Below, piece after piece: positions 1 to 5,501 of a DNA stretch of 6,625 bases. How positions within the stretch are numbered: position 1 is the first letter of the stretch; the number at the start of each line of letters is the position of its first letter. The stretch comes from Nitrososphaerota archaeon (GTDB taxonomy: Archaea; Thermoproteota; Nitrososphaeria; Nitrososphaerales; UBA183), in the NCBI GenBank assembly GCA_027886865.1, contig JAPCJR010000037.1, positions 1-6,625 of the forward strand, in the 5' to 3' direction. Position numbers and translations under genes: made by a program. The notes under the pieces were generated by a model that had not been told where the DNA came from, did no database searches, and saw only the letters and a list, made by a program, of their open reading frames with translations.

Positions 1-403
1 TCATTATCGGGGCGACCTCTTTGCTGCATAGGTAAACGCTCTTCAGGTTCACATCAATGGTCCTGTCCCATTCCTCCTCGGTGGAGTCCAGGATCTTCTT
101 CCGGAAGATGACTCCCGCATTGTTGACAAGGATGTCCACCCTCCCGAACTCGGCTACAGTAGCCTGGACCATGGCTTTGACCTCGCTGGAGCTCGAAACA
201 TCCCCCTTGAATGTCATCGATACCCCGCCGCTCTCGGCTATCTCACGCTGGAGCGCCTCCGCCTCCTTCGACGACGTGTTGTAGTTGATCACCACCTTCG
301 CCCCCTCCTCCGCAAACCTCTTTGCTATGGCGCGCCCGATTCCCCTCGATGCTCCCGTCACTATCGCGACCTTTCCACTCAGCTTCCCGCTCCTGCCAGA
401 CAA
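1..403 (-). CDS. Short-chain dehydrogenase/reductase (SDR), N-terminal 134 residues, cut by the window edge
   Basis: Classical SDR oxidoreductase with a Rossmann fold, expected to be cytosolic and to use NAD(P)H on a carbonyl or alcohol substrate that cannot be named. Visible from the N-terminus: the dinucleotide-binding turn TGASRGIG (residues 16-23), the adenine-contact DV (68-69), NNAG (94-97) and the VNL stretch with the structural/catalytic Asn119. The Ser, Tyr and Lys of the active site lie beyond position 1. The end of strand beta-2 (VVINYNTS) lacks the acidic residue typical of NAD-specific enzymes, which weakly favours NADP. No ATG or GTG fits before the Rossmann motif; a TTG at 403-401 gives a sensible start (MSGRSGKLSGKV). 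No ribosome site is seen. It lies 76 bases downstream of the homing endonuclease gene on the same strand but is probably unrelated to it. FabG-like SDR is the best description; family confidence is high, start moderate. Confidence 0.88.
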   Translation of the reverse strand, partial: MSGRSGKLSGKVAIVTGASRGIGRAIAKRFAEEGAKVVINYNTSSKEAEALQREIAESGGVSMTFKGDVSSSSEVKAMVQATVAEFGRVDILVNNAGVIFRKKILDSTEEEWDRTIDVNLKSVYLCSKEVAPIM

Positions 404-460
404 GACTGGAGCGTTCCAAGTTTGAGCTAATAATGTCTTGTCTGCCGATTCCCCGAAGTC

Positions 461-468
461 GTTATAAC
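461..468 (-). promoter_or_regulatory. Possible TATA-like box upstream of the SDR gene
   Basis: The perfect 8-base palindrome GTTATAAC lies in the gap between the endonuclease gene and the SDR gene. It is 58 bases before the proposed TTG start, so use as a promoter would imply a leader of about 30 bases. A second AT-rich stretch (ATTATTA on the minus strand, near 428-434) lies at the distance expected for a leaderless transcript. Which of the two is used cannot be decided. Confidence 0.25.
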
Positions 469-479
469 CACAAAGATGA

Positions 480-1133
480 CTATCCGTCGCTAACCATGTC
501 TGATATTACGCGTCTCAAGATTTTCACTGAATACCCGTAGCGTCTTGATAGGTCTCCTAGCCCAATTTTCTCGATCAGGTGCTCTTTCGAGATTTCTTTG
601 ATGACGGTTTGAGGTATTGGAGTCAACCGTCTCAATCTTCGCCTGGCTTCCCCGTTAATACGCGATTCTTGAACTCCCCTGGAGTGTGTGAAGTTTGGAC
701 CTCCTTTCTCCCGGAGCTTCCCTGTCCGTTGGCCCGAAGCGACCTCAGAGTTCATCATCTGCACAAATTCGTCGCCCGTCAACTTGTCCTGAAAGTAATC
801 CAGCACGCCTTGGAGTTCTCTCCGCTTCTTCACCGCGTGAGGTGTCATAGCTTTGGCCATTCGCTTAACTCCATCAATGTTCGAAATGACGAGGTGCCAG
901 GTGTTGAAACTCTCCTTTTTTCTGACCCGACCCGGAACAATTCCTCTTCGTTTGAGAAAGTTGGCGATGCCCACTAGATGCGCTTCCCAGTTCTCATCGA
1001 ACGCCAGTCGTATGTGAATGGTAAAGGAGTCTACGCTGAACTCCACTGTTCCATCGCCATCGAAGTAACCTGCAAGCCCAGACCAACTGCGGTAAGATTC
1101 TGCTTCGGTGTGAGCTCGATGCACGGCTCCCAT
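480..1133 (-). CDS. Free-standing LAGLIDADG homing endonuclease, single motif, 217 aa
   Basis: Predicted site-specific DNA endonuclease of the LAGLIDADG family. The signature GLAGYFDGDG is at residues 19-28, with Asp27 as the expected metal-binding catalytic acid. The strands and helices typical of the fold follow: an IHIRLAF strand, a helix with NFLKRRGI, a WHLVISNIDGVKRM strand-helix unit, then a helix rich in Lys/Arg (about 84-100). Only one motif is present, so it should act as a homodimer. The tail from about 170 is basic and ends in a possible helix-turn-helix (LSRRYGYSVKILRRVISDM). The frame stays open upstream across the antisense of the tRNA, but that part translates tRNA and is not protein; the ATG at 1133 just ahead of the motif is the sensible start. 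No host intron or intein surrounds it. Its DNA is less GC-rich than the SDR and integrase genes, consistent with mobility. Its target is unknown. Confidence 0.78.
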   Translation of the reverse strand: MGAVHRAHTEAESYRSWSGLAGYFDGDGTVEFSVDSFTIHIRLAFDENWEAHLVGIANFLKRRGIVPGRVRKKESFNTWHLVISNIDGVKRMAKAMTPHAVKKRRELQGVLDYFQDKLTGDEFVQMMNSEVASGQRTGKLREKGGPNFTHSRGVQESRINGEARRRLRRLTPIPQTVIKEISKEHLIEKIGLGDLSRRYGYSVKILRRVISDMVSDG

Positions 1134-1207
1134 TTCAAGCTGATATTTGGCTACCAATGTACGGTCCTGAACTGAAAGCCCTACACTTTCTAGGTCGCTT
1201 TGGTCAC

Positions 1208-1216
1208 GCTTATAGC
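1208..1216. promoter_or_regulatory. TATA-like box between the tRNA gene and the endonuclease gene
   Basis: GCTTATAGC is centred 29 bases before the first base of the tRNA, the normal archaeal TATA position. Its near-symmetry (GCTATAAGC on the other strand) means it could also serve the divergent endonuclease gene, which would then have a leader of roughly 50 bases. No other AT-rich octamer lies at the right distance from the tRNA. Confidence 0.5.
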
Positions 1217-1240
1217 GGAATGTTTCTGCCCCGGACTCGT

Positions 1241-1337
1241 GGGCCGGTAGCTCAGAGCCTCGGTAACAGGCGGGCAGCTTAGCTAGAGCACTCGACTGAT
1301 AATCGAGAGGTCGAGGGTTCGAATCCCTTCCGGCCCA
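1241..1337 (+). tRNA. tRNA-Ile (anticodon GAT) with a 22-base D-loop insert
   Basis: The cloverleaf is clear. The acceptor stem GGGCCGG (1241-1247) pairs fully with CCGGCCC (1330-1336), and the discriminator is A1337. The D-stem is GCTC (1250-1253) with GAGC (1286-1289). The anticodon stem CTCGA/TCGAG (1291-1295, 1303-1307) encloses the loop CTGATAA, anticodon GAT at 1298-1300. The variable loop is AGGTC. The T-arm is GAGGG-TTCGAAT-CCCTT with one G-T pair at its base. CCA is not encoded. The one abnormal part is the D-loop, 32 bases (1254-1285) instead of about 10. Taking out 22 bases gives a 75-base tRNA with D-loop AGCTTAGCTA, canonical except for A in place of the first G of the conserved G18-G19 pair. 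The isotype is certain. Whether the gene is functional depends on the insert being removed. The integrase gene follows at once, so this tRNA is the probable attachment site. Confidence 0.9.
1254..1275 (+). other. Putative 22-base non-canonical tRNA intron in the D-loop
   Basis: The insert is bounded by a CAG direct repeat (1253-1255 and 1275-1277), so its ends can slide by up to three bases without changing the product. One register matches the archaeal bulge-helix-bulge splicing signal: bulge TCA (1252-1254), four-pair helix GAGC/GCTT (1255-1258 with 1277-1280, one G-T pair), bulge GCA (1274-1276), and an outer helix TAGC/GCTA (1248-1251 with 1282-1285) with A1281 unpaired. Cutting after the second base of each bulge removes exactly 1254-1275 and leaves a normal-length tRNA. 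Weak points are the extra unpaired base, a poor inner helix, competition between the outer helix and the D-stem, and the missing G18. The alternative is a decayed or duplicated tRNA. Confidence 0.5.
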
Positions 1338-1350
1338 TTCTAATATCCGG

Positions 1351-2796
1351 ATGGAACCCCCGTCCGTTAAAGCCGTCCCGGCTCTCGGCAAGAGGTGTTG
1401 CCGAGAGTTGAGGAGGCTTAGCCTGAAGAAATCGCCGTACTACCACTACATGGATGACGACAACTTCAGGAGGTGGGTGGAGTCGATGGAGAGAGGGTCC
1501 ATCCTCACCGCCTCGGTCTACTTCCGCAGGGTCGGTTTCCTCTGCGCGAAGCTGAAGGTCGAGCCGAATCAGCTCGCCACGATGAACGTGAAGGAGGCGA
1601 GGGCGTTCATCCACGACCTCATCTCCTACCTCGAGACCTCAGGCAACGTCGGCTCGACGATAGAGGGATACGTCAAGGCGGCGAAGAGCTGGATGACCTG
1701 GAACGACATCGCGATACCGAAGAAGATCAAGATCTATGGTGCCTCCGAGAACCCGAGCGTCGAGAACGAGGTGACGCCGGTGACCCCGGAGCTCAGGAAG
1801 ATATTCGAGGTGGCCACTCTCCGCGCGAGGGTGATGTGCAGCATGATGGCTTTCGGGGCCTTCAGACCGCAGGTCTTCGGGAACCTCGTGGCGGACGACG
1901 GGCTCAAGATAGGCGACCTCCCGGAGATGAAGGTCGAGCACGAGGTCAACGAGAAGGGAGAGGTCGTCGGGGGGACGGTCTCGTTCGAGAAGGTTCCCAC
2001 CCTCGTTATCGTCCGCAAGTCGCTCTCGAAGGTGGGCCACCAGTACTTCGTCTTCATCCCAGAGGAGGCCTGCCGGTATCTGAAGAACTACCTCGAATGG
2101 AGGACTAGGCCGAAGGAGATCAAGCGTCCGTTCGGCGACGGCCGGAGGACCCAGGTGATCAAGCTGGGCGGGGAGAAGCTTGGACCGGAGTCTCCCCTGA
2201 TAGCGGCCCTGAAGATCAAGGGCCCGACCCACGTGACCACTCCCAAGATCGGCGAGGAGATCAAGCAGGCGATCGTCGCGGCTGGCTTCAAGTGGAGGCC
2301 GTACGGCCTGAGAAGGTTCTTCGAGGTGAACATGATGAGCGCAGAGCACGACCGGCTCATCCTGACGGAATGGAGGCAGTTCTGGATGGGGCATGCCGGG
2401 AACATAGAGAGCACCTACAGCGTAAACAAGAAGCTCCCTCCTGAGATAATCGACACGATGAGGCAGGCCTACCTCCAAGCTGCGGAGAAGCACTTAGTGA
2501 CCGAGTCAGAGCCCACCATCGGCAAGGACGAGGTGATCAACACGGCGAGGGTTGAGGCGCTAAAGATGTTCGGGTACACAGACGAGGAGCTGGGAGTGTT
2601 GGGGGACGTCACGCGGCTCACCATGGAGCGGCTGCAGGAGCTTATCCACCAGAAGTCCAAGCTGATGCTCGGCCTGAAGGAGGGGTCTCAGAAGGTCGTG
2701 CCCATCGCGGAACTCGAGCGCTGGATAGAGCAGGGGTGGGACTACAAGCGGGACCTGCCGGACGGGAAGGCGGTCATAGGCTTGAGGACAGCCTGA
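1351..2796 (+). CDS. Archaeal-type tyrosine recombinase (integrase), 481 aa
   Basis: Site-specific recombinase expected to integrate and excise a mobile element at the adjoining tRNA. An N-terminal SAM-like core-binding domain covers about 35-130 (RRWVESMERGS, then helices through the KSWMTW segment). The catalytic domain spans about 140-365. Box I arginine is Arg172 in FRPQVFGN, the lysine is in VRKSLSK (223-227), the second arginine is Arg321 in RPYGLRR, His348 is in WMGHAG, and the nucleophile is Tyr356 in STYSVNK. Histidine of the usual HxxR is a tyrosine here, a substitution common in this archaeal group as I recall it. A 115-residue helical tail with ERWIEQGWDYKRDLPDGK follows, also typical. 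The reading frame is intact, so the enzyme may be active. The start is uncertain: ATG 1351 lies 13 bases after the tRNA, while ATG 1450 sits just before the conserved core. Neither has a ribosome site. Codon use resembles the surrounding GC-rich genes. Confidence 0.93.
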   Translation: MEPPSVKAVPALGKRCCRELRRLSLKKSPYYHYMDDDNFRRWVESMERGSILTASVYFRRVGFLCAKLKVEPNQLATMNVKEARAFIHDLISYLETSGNVGSTIEGYVKAAKSWMTWNDIAIPKKIKIYGASENPSVENEVTPVTPELRKIFEVATLRARVMCSMMAFGAFRPQVFGNLVADDGLKIGDLPEMKVEHEVNEKGEVVGGTVSFEKVPTLVIVRKSLSKVGHQYFVFIPEEACRYLKNYLEWRTRPKEIKRPFGDGRRTQVIKLGGEKLGPESPLIAALKIKGPTHVTTPKIGEEIKQAIVAAGFKWRPYGLRRFFEVNMMSAEHDRLILTEWRQFWMGHAGNIESTYSVNKKLPPEIIDTMRQAYLQAAEKHLVTESEPTIGKDEVINTARVEALKMFGYTDEELGVLGDVTRLTMERLQELIHQKSKLMLGLKEGSQKVVPIAELERWIEQGWDYKRDLPDGKAVIGLRTA

Positions 2797-2812
2797 GCGA
2801 TTGGGAGGATAA

Positions 2813-3174
2813 TCACGATAACTTCCGAAGCCGCTCCTTGTAGTCCTTGACCTCGTCCCGAAATTGGAGGACGTCCATGTTGTGAGCGAATTCCTTCCAG
2901 GGGTCTCTCTCGGAACGCTTGGTTTTGGTCTTGACTCCAATCTCGGGCTGCAAAACGACTCTTTCGAGCCAATCTCGGGCAGGATACCTCTCCTCGTCTG
3001 GGGGAAATATGTCACGAAGAACGGATAGTCCGCCTCGTCTGGGAAGGCCTCGGGAATGGGATATCCTCAAGCCCTTCTAAGGCCGAGCCCATCAGGATCG
3101 TCGATGATCGAAGTTGCAGAGAGAAGAGGAAGCACCGGTTCACCCCTCTTGAGTGTCCGCTGGCCGGATGTTTG
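2813..3174 (-). pseudogene. Decayed gene of unknown function, readable only across several frames
   Basis: The longest single frame (TTG 3070 to stop 2813) gives 85 residues. Its last two thirds look genuinely protein-like, with a charged helical end (RDEVKDYKERLRKLS) and segments such as PDEERYPARDWLERVVLQ. Ahead of the CCCCC run near 3010 the natural-looking reading moves to another frame (YPIPEAFPDEADYPFFVTYF). Further up, a third frame starts at ATG 3092 with MGSALEGLEDIPFP, and beyond that a segment such as RGEPVLPLLSATSIIDDPDG is open back to about 3174. This suggests one gene broken by at least two indels. It converges on the integrase with only 16 bases between the stops, so it probably belongs to the same element. 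I do not recognise the family. A small intact gene in 2813-3070 alone is possible. Confidence 0.42.
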
Positions 3175-3409
3175 TCAGGATGAAGTAATAGCCATTCAGG
3201 GGCCTCTGAAATTCCTGAAGAATTATTGAGTTCGTTGAGGCCCGCAGAGACCAGGCGCTCAGTCTAACAAAGGGCGTGCATTTGAATGGGATGCTTGGTG
3301 GGGCTGATGAGTTTCGACCAGTTACTTTCGGCATGCAGGTTCTAACTCAAGGATACCCGTGCACCACACGTGACCGGCTCTGGGAGAGGAAGGTAACTGG
3401 CGCGACATC
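3175..3409. other. Stretch without a recognisable gene
   Basis: About 235 bases between the decayed gene and the small membrane-protein gene. Short open frames exist on both strands (up to about 64-76 codons), but none has a convincing start, promoter or family resemblance. No tRNA, hairpin terminator or repeated att-like copy of the tRNA 3' end was found here. Confidence 0.5.
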
Positions 3410-3694
3410 TCACCCTCGCTCCGGTATTTCTATCCCAGCGATTCTTGCTGCTAGGTTGAGAAATACCAAGAGCATTAACAAGCTTCCGACGCCCACTGCG
3501 AGGTAGAAGTATGGGCTGATGTGCGGGGAATCTGTTTCGACAAATTGGATGATGTTCTGTACTCCAAGGGCGAGAAACAGTCCCACGAATACGAGGGTTA
3601 TGTCGACTCGAAAGCTTCTTAATTTCTCTTCGTCGGGTTGTGCCGTTCCTACATTACGGGTGCCATCAGCTTCTTTGAGTTGGACGAGTCTCAT
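3410..3694 (-). CDS. Small two-helix membrane protein, 94 aa, downstream of the TetR-type regulator
   Basis: Unrecognised family. The first 30 residues are charged and soluble (EADGTRNVGTAQPDEEKLRSFRVD). Two hydrophobic spans follow, about 32-50 (TLVFVGLFLALGVQNIIQ region) and 61-83 (PYFYLAVGVGSLLMLLVFLNL region), joined by a short acidic loop, with a short tail ending IPERG. Both ends are predicted on the same side of the membrane. The ATG at 3694 follows the regulator stop after only 5 bases, and the sequence before it (GAAGTGA) weakly resembles a ribosome site, so the two genes are probably cotranscribed. The frame is open much further upstream, but that part is antisense-like, low-complexity Arg/Gly/Pro sequence over the regulator gene and is not coding. 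The context suggests a role linked to the exporter response or the cell envelope; that is inference only. Confidence 0.68.
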   Translation of the reverse strand: MRLVQLKEADGTRNVGTAQPDEEKLRSFRVDITLVFVGLFLALGVQNIIQFVETDSPHISPYFYLAVGVGSLLMLLVFLNLAARIAGIEIPERG

Positions 3695-3699
3695 GAAAG

Positions 3700-4407
3700 T
3701 CACTTCGTAGAGGATTTTCTTGATTCCTTCAGCGCCGACTTCAACCCCGTGATTATCAGCTGCAATCCCCAGTCGAACATCGCGTCGGGGGTGAGTTTCT
3801 GCCTGTCCCTGGCTAGGGCTTCCGGGTCGAGCCCGTACTGGTCGAAGAGTCCGAACGGAGACGGGACCTCGATCTTTTTGGTCAGATTTGCCAGATTTGC
3901 CAGGTCGACCTCGGGGCCATACCCGGCCTGCTCCTCGATGACGTAGCCCCAGACGTAATCGAAGACGGTCCCCGCGCCGAGGTTGGCATGGAGGGGGTCG
4001 AAGCCAGCCCGGTTCAGGACCGCAATCGTCAGGACCCCGAGCCTGGCCAGCGATTTCGCGCGAAAGAACGAAGCTCCTGCTACGACGCGGCCGCCGTCGC
4101 GGTGCGACAACAAGGCTCGGCGCATAGAATACGCCACGCTCGTCAGCCACTCGGCCCAGGCGACCGTGTCCTCCGGGAGGCCTATCTCGTCTAGGCCTGA
4201 AGCCTTCAGTATCGATTGCGCCATATCGTCTACGAGGTCCTGCTTGTCCTTGAAGTGCCAGTACAGTGCGGGTGGCTGAACCTCGAACTTCGAGGCAAGC
4301 TGTCGTAGCGTGATCTGGTCTAGCCCCTCCGCATCCAGCAGCTCGATGGCCGCTTTCACCACTTCTTCTGGATCGATGTGCTGCTTCTTCGGTCTGATCT
4401 TCATCAC
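3700..4407 (-). CDS. TetR-family transcriptional regulator with tetracycline-repressor-type C-terminal domain
   Basis: DNA-binding repressor, 235 aa, the usual length for the family. The N-terminal TetR helix-turn-helix is at about 13-60, with core ITLRQLASKFEV-QPPALYWHFKDKQDLVD (recognition helix about 44-50). The C-terminal part matches the TetR_C_1 ligand-binding and dimer domain: LLSHRDGGRVVAG (100-111) aligns with the HRDGA segment of the classical tetracycline repressor, whose His100 binds the Mg-drug complex; here it is His102. VFDYVWGYVIEEQAG (148-162) matches the GCVLEDQ helix. It is divergent from an exporter operon and shares an 80-base control region with it, so it most likely represses that operon and is released by a planar drug-like ligand. 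ATG 4407 and the adjacent ATG 4404 are both possible starts. A GTATATAC box about 19-26 bases upstream suggests a leaderless message. Family certain; ligand inferred. Confidence 0.93.
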   Translation of the reverse strand: MMKIRPKKQHIDPEEVVKAAIELLDAEGLDQITLRQLASKFEVQPPALYWHFKDKQDLVDDMAQSILKASGLDEIGLPEDTVAWAEWLTSVAYSMRRALLSHRDGGRVVAGASFFRAKSLARLGVLTIAVLNRAGFDPLHANLGAGTVFDYVWGYVIEEQAGYGPEVDLANLANLTKKIEVPSPFGLFDQYGLDPEALARDRQKLTPDAMFDWGLQLIITGLKSALKESRKSSTK

Positions 4408-4425
4408 GACGCGTGCTCATCTGCC

Positions 4426-4433
4426 GTATATAC
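4426..4433 (-). promoter_or_regulatory. TATA-like box for the TetR-type gene
   Basis: GTATATAC, a perfect palindrome, lies 19 to 26 bases ahead of the minus-strand ATG at 4407. At the usual TATA-to-start distance of about 25 bases this places transcription initiation at or near the start codon, i.e. a leaderless transcript. Confidence 0.5.
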
Positions 4434-4443
4434 ATCTAATCAG

Positions 4444-4458
4444 ATAAGCTTATTTATG
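4444..4458 (+). promoter_or_regulatory. TATA-like box for the ABC exporter operon
   Basis: The palindrome ATAAGCTTAT (4444-4453) runs into TTATTTATG (4450-4458), the most AT-rich part of the divergent gap. It ends 29 bases before the ATG at 4488, fitting an archaeal TATA box with a leader of only a few bases. Because ATAAATAAG reads well on the other strand too, it might also contribute to transcription of the regulator. Confidence 0.5.
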
Positions 4459-4461
4459 CCA

Positions 4462-4485
4462 TTAAGGAGCACTTAACTGATTAAG
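4462..4485. promoter_or_regulatory. Probable operator: three TTAAG/CTTAA arms at the exporter start
   Basis: TTAAG (4462-4466), CTTAA (4472-4476) and TTAAG (4481-4485) form two overlapping inverted repeats, TTAAG-N5-CTTAA and CTTAA-N4-TTAAG, each 14-15 bases, the size of a TetR-dimer site. ATTAAGG also occurs twice as an exact direct repeat (4461-4467, 4480-4486). A longer-range pair TAATCAG (4437-4443) and CTGATTA (4477-4483) is present as well. The cluster lies between the TATA-like box and the exporter ATG, where a bound repressor would block initiation. Confidence 0.45.
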
Positions 4486-4487
4486 GT

Positions 4488-5501
4488 ATGATGTCACAGC
4501 GATCTGAAATCCAGAACGTCAATTCACGCTCTGAAAAGAACGCCCTTGCAATCGAAGCTCACGGGCTCGTCAAGGTCTTCGGGGCGAACCGCGCCGTTGA
4601 CGGCGTAGACCTGTCGATACCGAGCGGATGCATCTATGCCCTGCTCGGTCCAAACGGCGCAGGCAAGACGACCGTAATCAACATGCTGACGACGCTTCTC
4701 AAGCCGGACGGCGGCAGCGCCAAGGTGTTCGGCCACGACGTGGTGCAGGAGAACCAGGTCGTCCGTCAGCTCATCACTCTGACAGGCCAGAGCGCCGCGG
4801 TCGATGAGCGGTTGTCTGCATCAGAGAACCTGACGATCTTTGCGCTCCTGCTCGGCCTCAGCAGGTCCGAGGCTAGCAAGAGGTCCAAGGAGCTGCTGAA
4901 GGAGTTCGGGCTCGAGGAGGCCGCCAAGAGGACTCTGGACAAGTTCTCGGGAGGTATGCGGAGAAGGCTAGACCTCGCCTCTAGTCTTATCGTGCAGGCA
5001 CCGCTCATCTTCCTGGACGAGCCCACGACGGGCCTGGACCCGCGTACGAGAATACAGATGTGGGAGTCCATCAGACGTCTTGTCTCCTCTGGCTCGACGA
5101 TCCTGCTGACCACGCAATATCTGGACGAGGCTGACCACCTCGCGGACCGGATAGCCGTGATCGACCGCGGACGCGTGGTGGCCGAAGGCACGCCGCGTGA
5201 GCTGAAGGCGGCAGTCGGAAAGGCGACCTTGCACATTGAGCTCTCAGACGAGAAGGACACCGCCGAAGCGATTCGCATCACCCAGACAGTGCTCAAAGCG
5301 AAGGCTTCCACGTCCGAGGCCGCGCTCGTCACTGCGCCGATGGCGGACCCTGACCGGGTGACCGACCTTCTCATAGCGCTGCGGGAGTCAAAGATCAAGC
5401 TCGCGGCCGTGAGCGTGGAGGATCCTACCCTGGACGAGGTCTTCATGGTGCTGACCGGCAAGCCTGCGGAAGAGGCACCTGCAGGAGCTGCTACGGCATG
5501 A
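4488..5501 (+). CDS. DrrA-family ABC transporter ATP-binding protein (multidrug/daunorubicin type)
   Basis: Cytoplasmic ATPase subunit of an ABC-2 type exporter, 337 aa. Walker A is GPNGAGKT (54-61), the Q-loop glutamine is Gln101, the signature is FSGGM (153-157), Walker B is LIFLDEPT (173-180) with catalytic Glu178, and the D-loop is TGLD (181-184). The switch position reads TTQYLDEAD (208-216), with Gln210 where most ABC proteins have His; this is the known DrrA-subfamily form, not a defect. A C-terminal accessory domain follows (about 245-325) with SVEDPTLDEVFMVLTGK, the usual DrrA ending. The first 20 residues are an unconserved extension; ATG 4488 and ATG 4491 are equally possible, with AAGGT just upstream. 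It overlaps the permease gene by four bases and faces the TetR-type gene, so expression is probably repressor-controlled. DrrA of Streptomyces exports anthracyclines; the substrate here is unknown. Confidence 0.94.
   Translation: MMSQRSEIQNVNSRSEKNALAIEAHGLVKVFGANRAVDGVDLSIPSGCIYALLGPNGAGKTTVINMLTTLLKPDGGSAKVFGHDVVQENQVVRQLITLTGQSAAVDERLSASENLTIFALLLGLSRSEASKRSKELLKEFGLEEAAKRTLDKFSGGMRRRLDLASSLIVQAPLIFLDEPTTGLDPRTRIQMWESIRRLVSSGSTILLTTQYLDEADHLADRIAVIDRGRVVAEGTPRELKAAVGKATLHIELSDEKDTAEAIRITQTVLKAKASTSEAALVTAPMADPDRVTDLLIALRESKIKLAAVSVEDPTLDEVFMVLTGKPAEEAPAGAATA

Noticed and set aside
1134..1391. N-terminal extension of the endonuclease frame across the tRNA (residues such as GRDSNPRPLDYQSSALAKL)
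   Set aside because: This is the well-known false translation of the antisense strand of a tRNA gene. The conserved domain begins only after the ATG at 1133.
1639..2493. Long minus-strand frame inside the integrase gene
   Set aside because: It is a mirror frame produced by GC-rich codon bias; the plus-strand recombinase has all catalytic residues.
3276..3506. Plus-strand 76-codon frame in the gap before the membrane protein
   Set aside because: It runs into the opposite strand of a better-supported gene, lacks a promoter or ribosome site, and shows no family I can name.
3695..4435. Long minus-strand frame continuous with the small membrane protein
   Set aside because: It is the shadow of the TetR-type gene in another frame, rich in Arg, Gly and Pro and without domain likeness. 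Only the part from ATG 3694 is protein-like.
4695..5140. Glutamine in place of the ABC switch histidine as a sign of an inactive ATPase
   Set aside because: The TTQYLDEAD form is characteristic of the DrrA subfamily, and the other catalytic motifs are intact.
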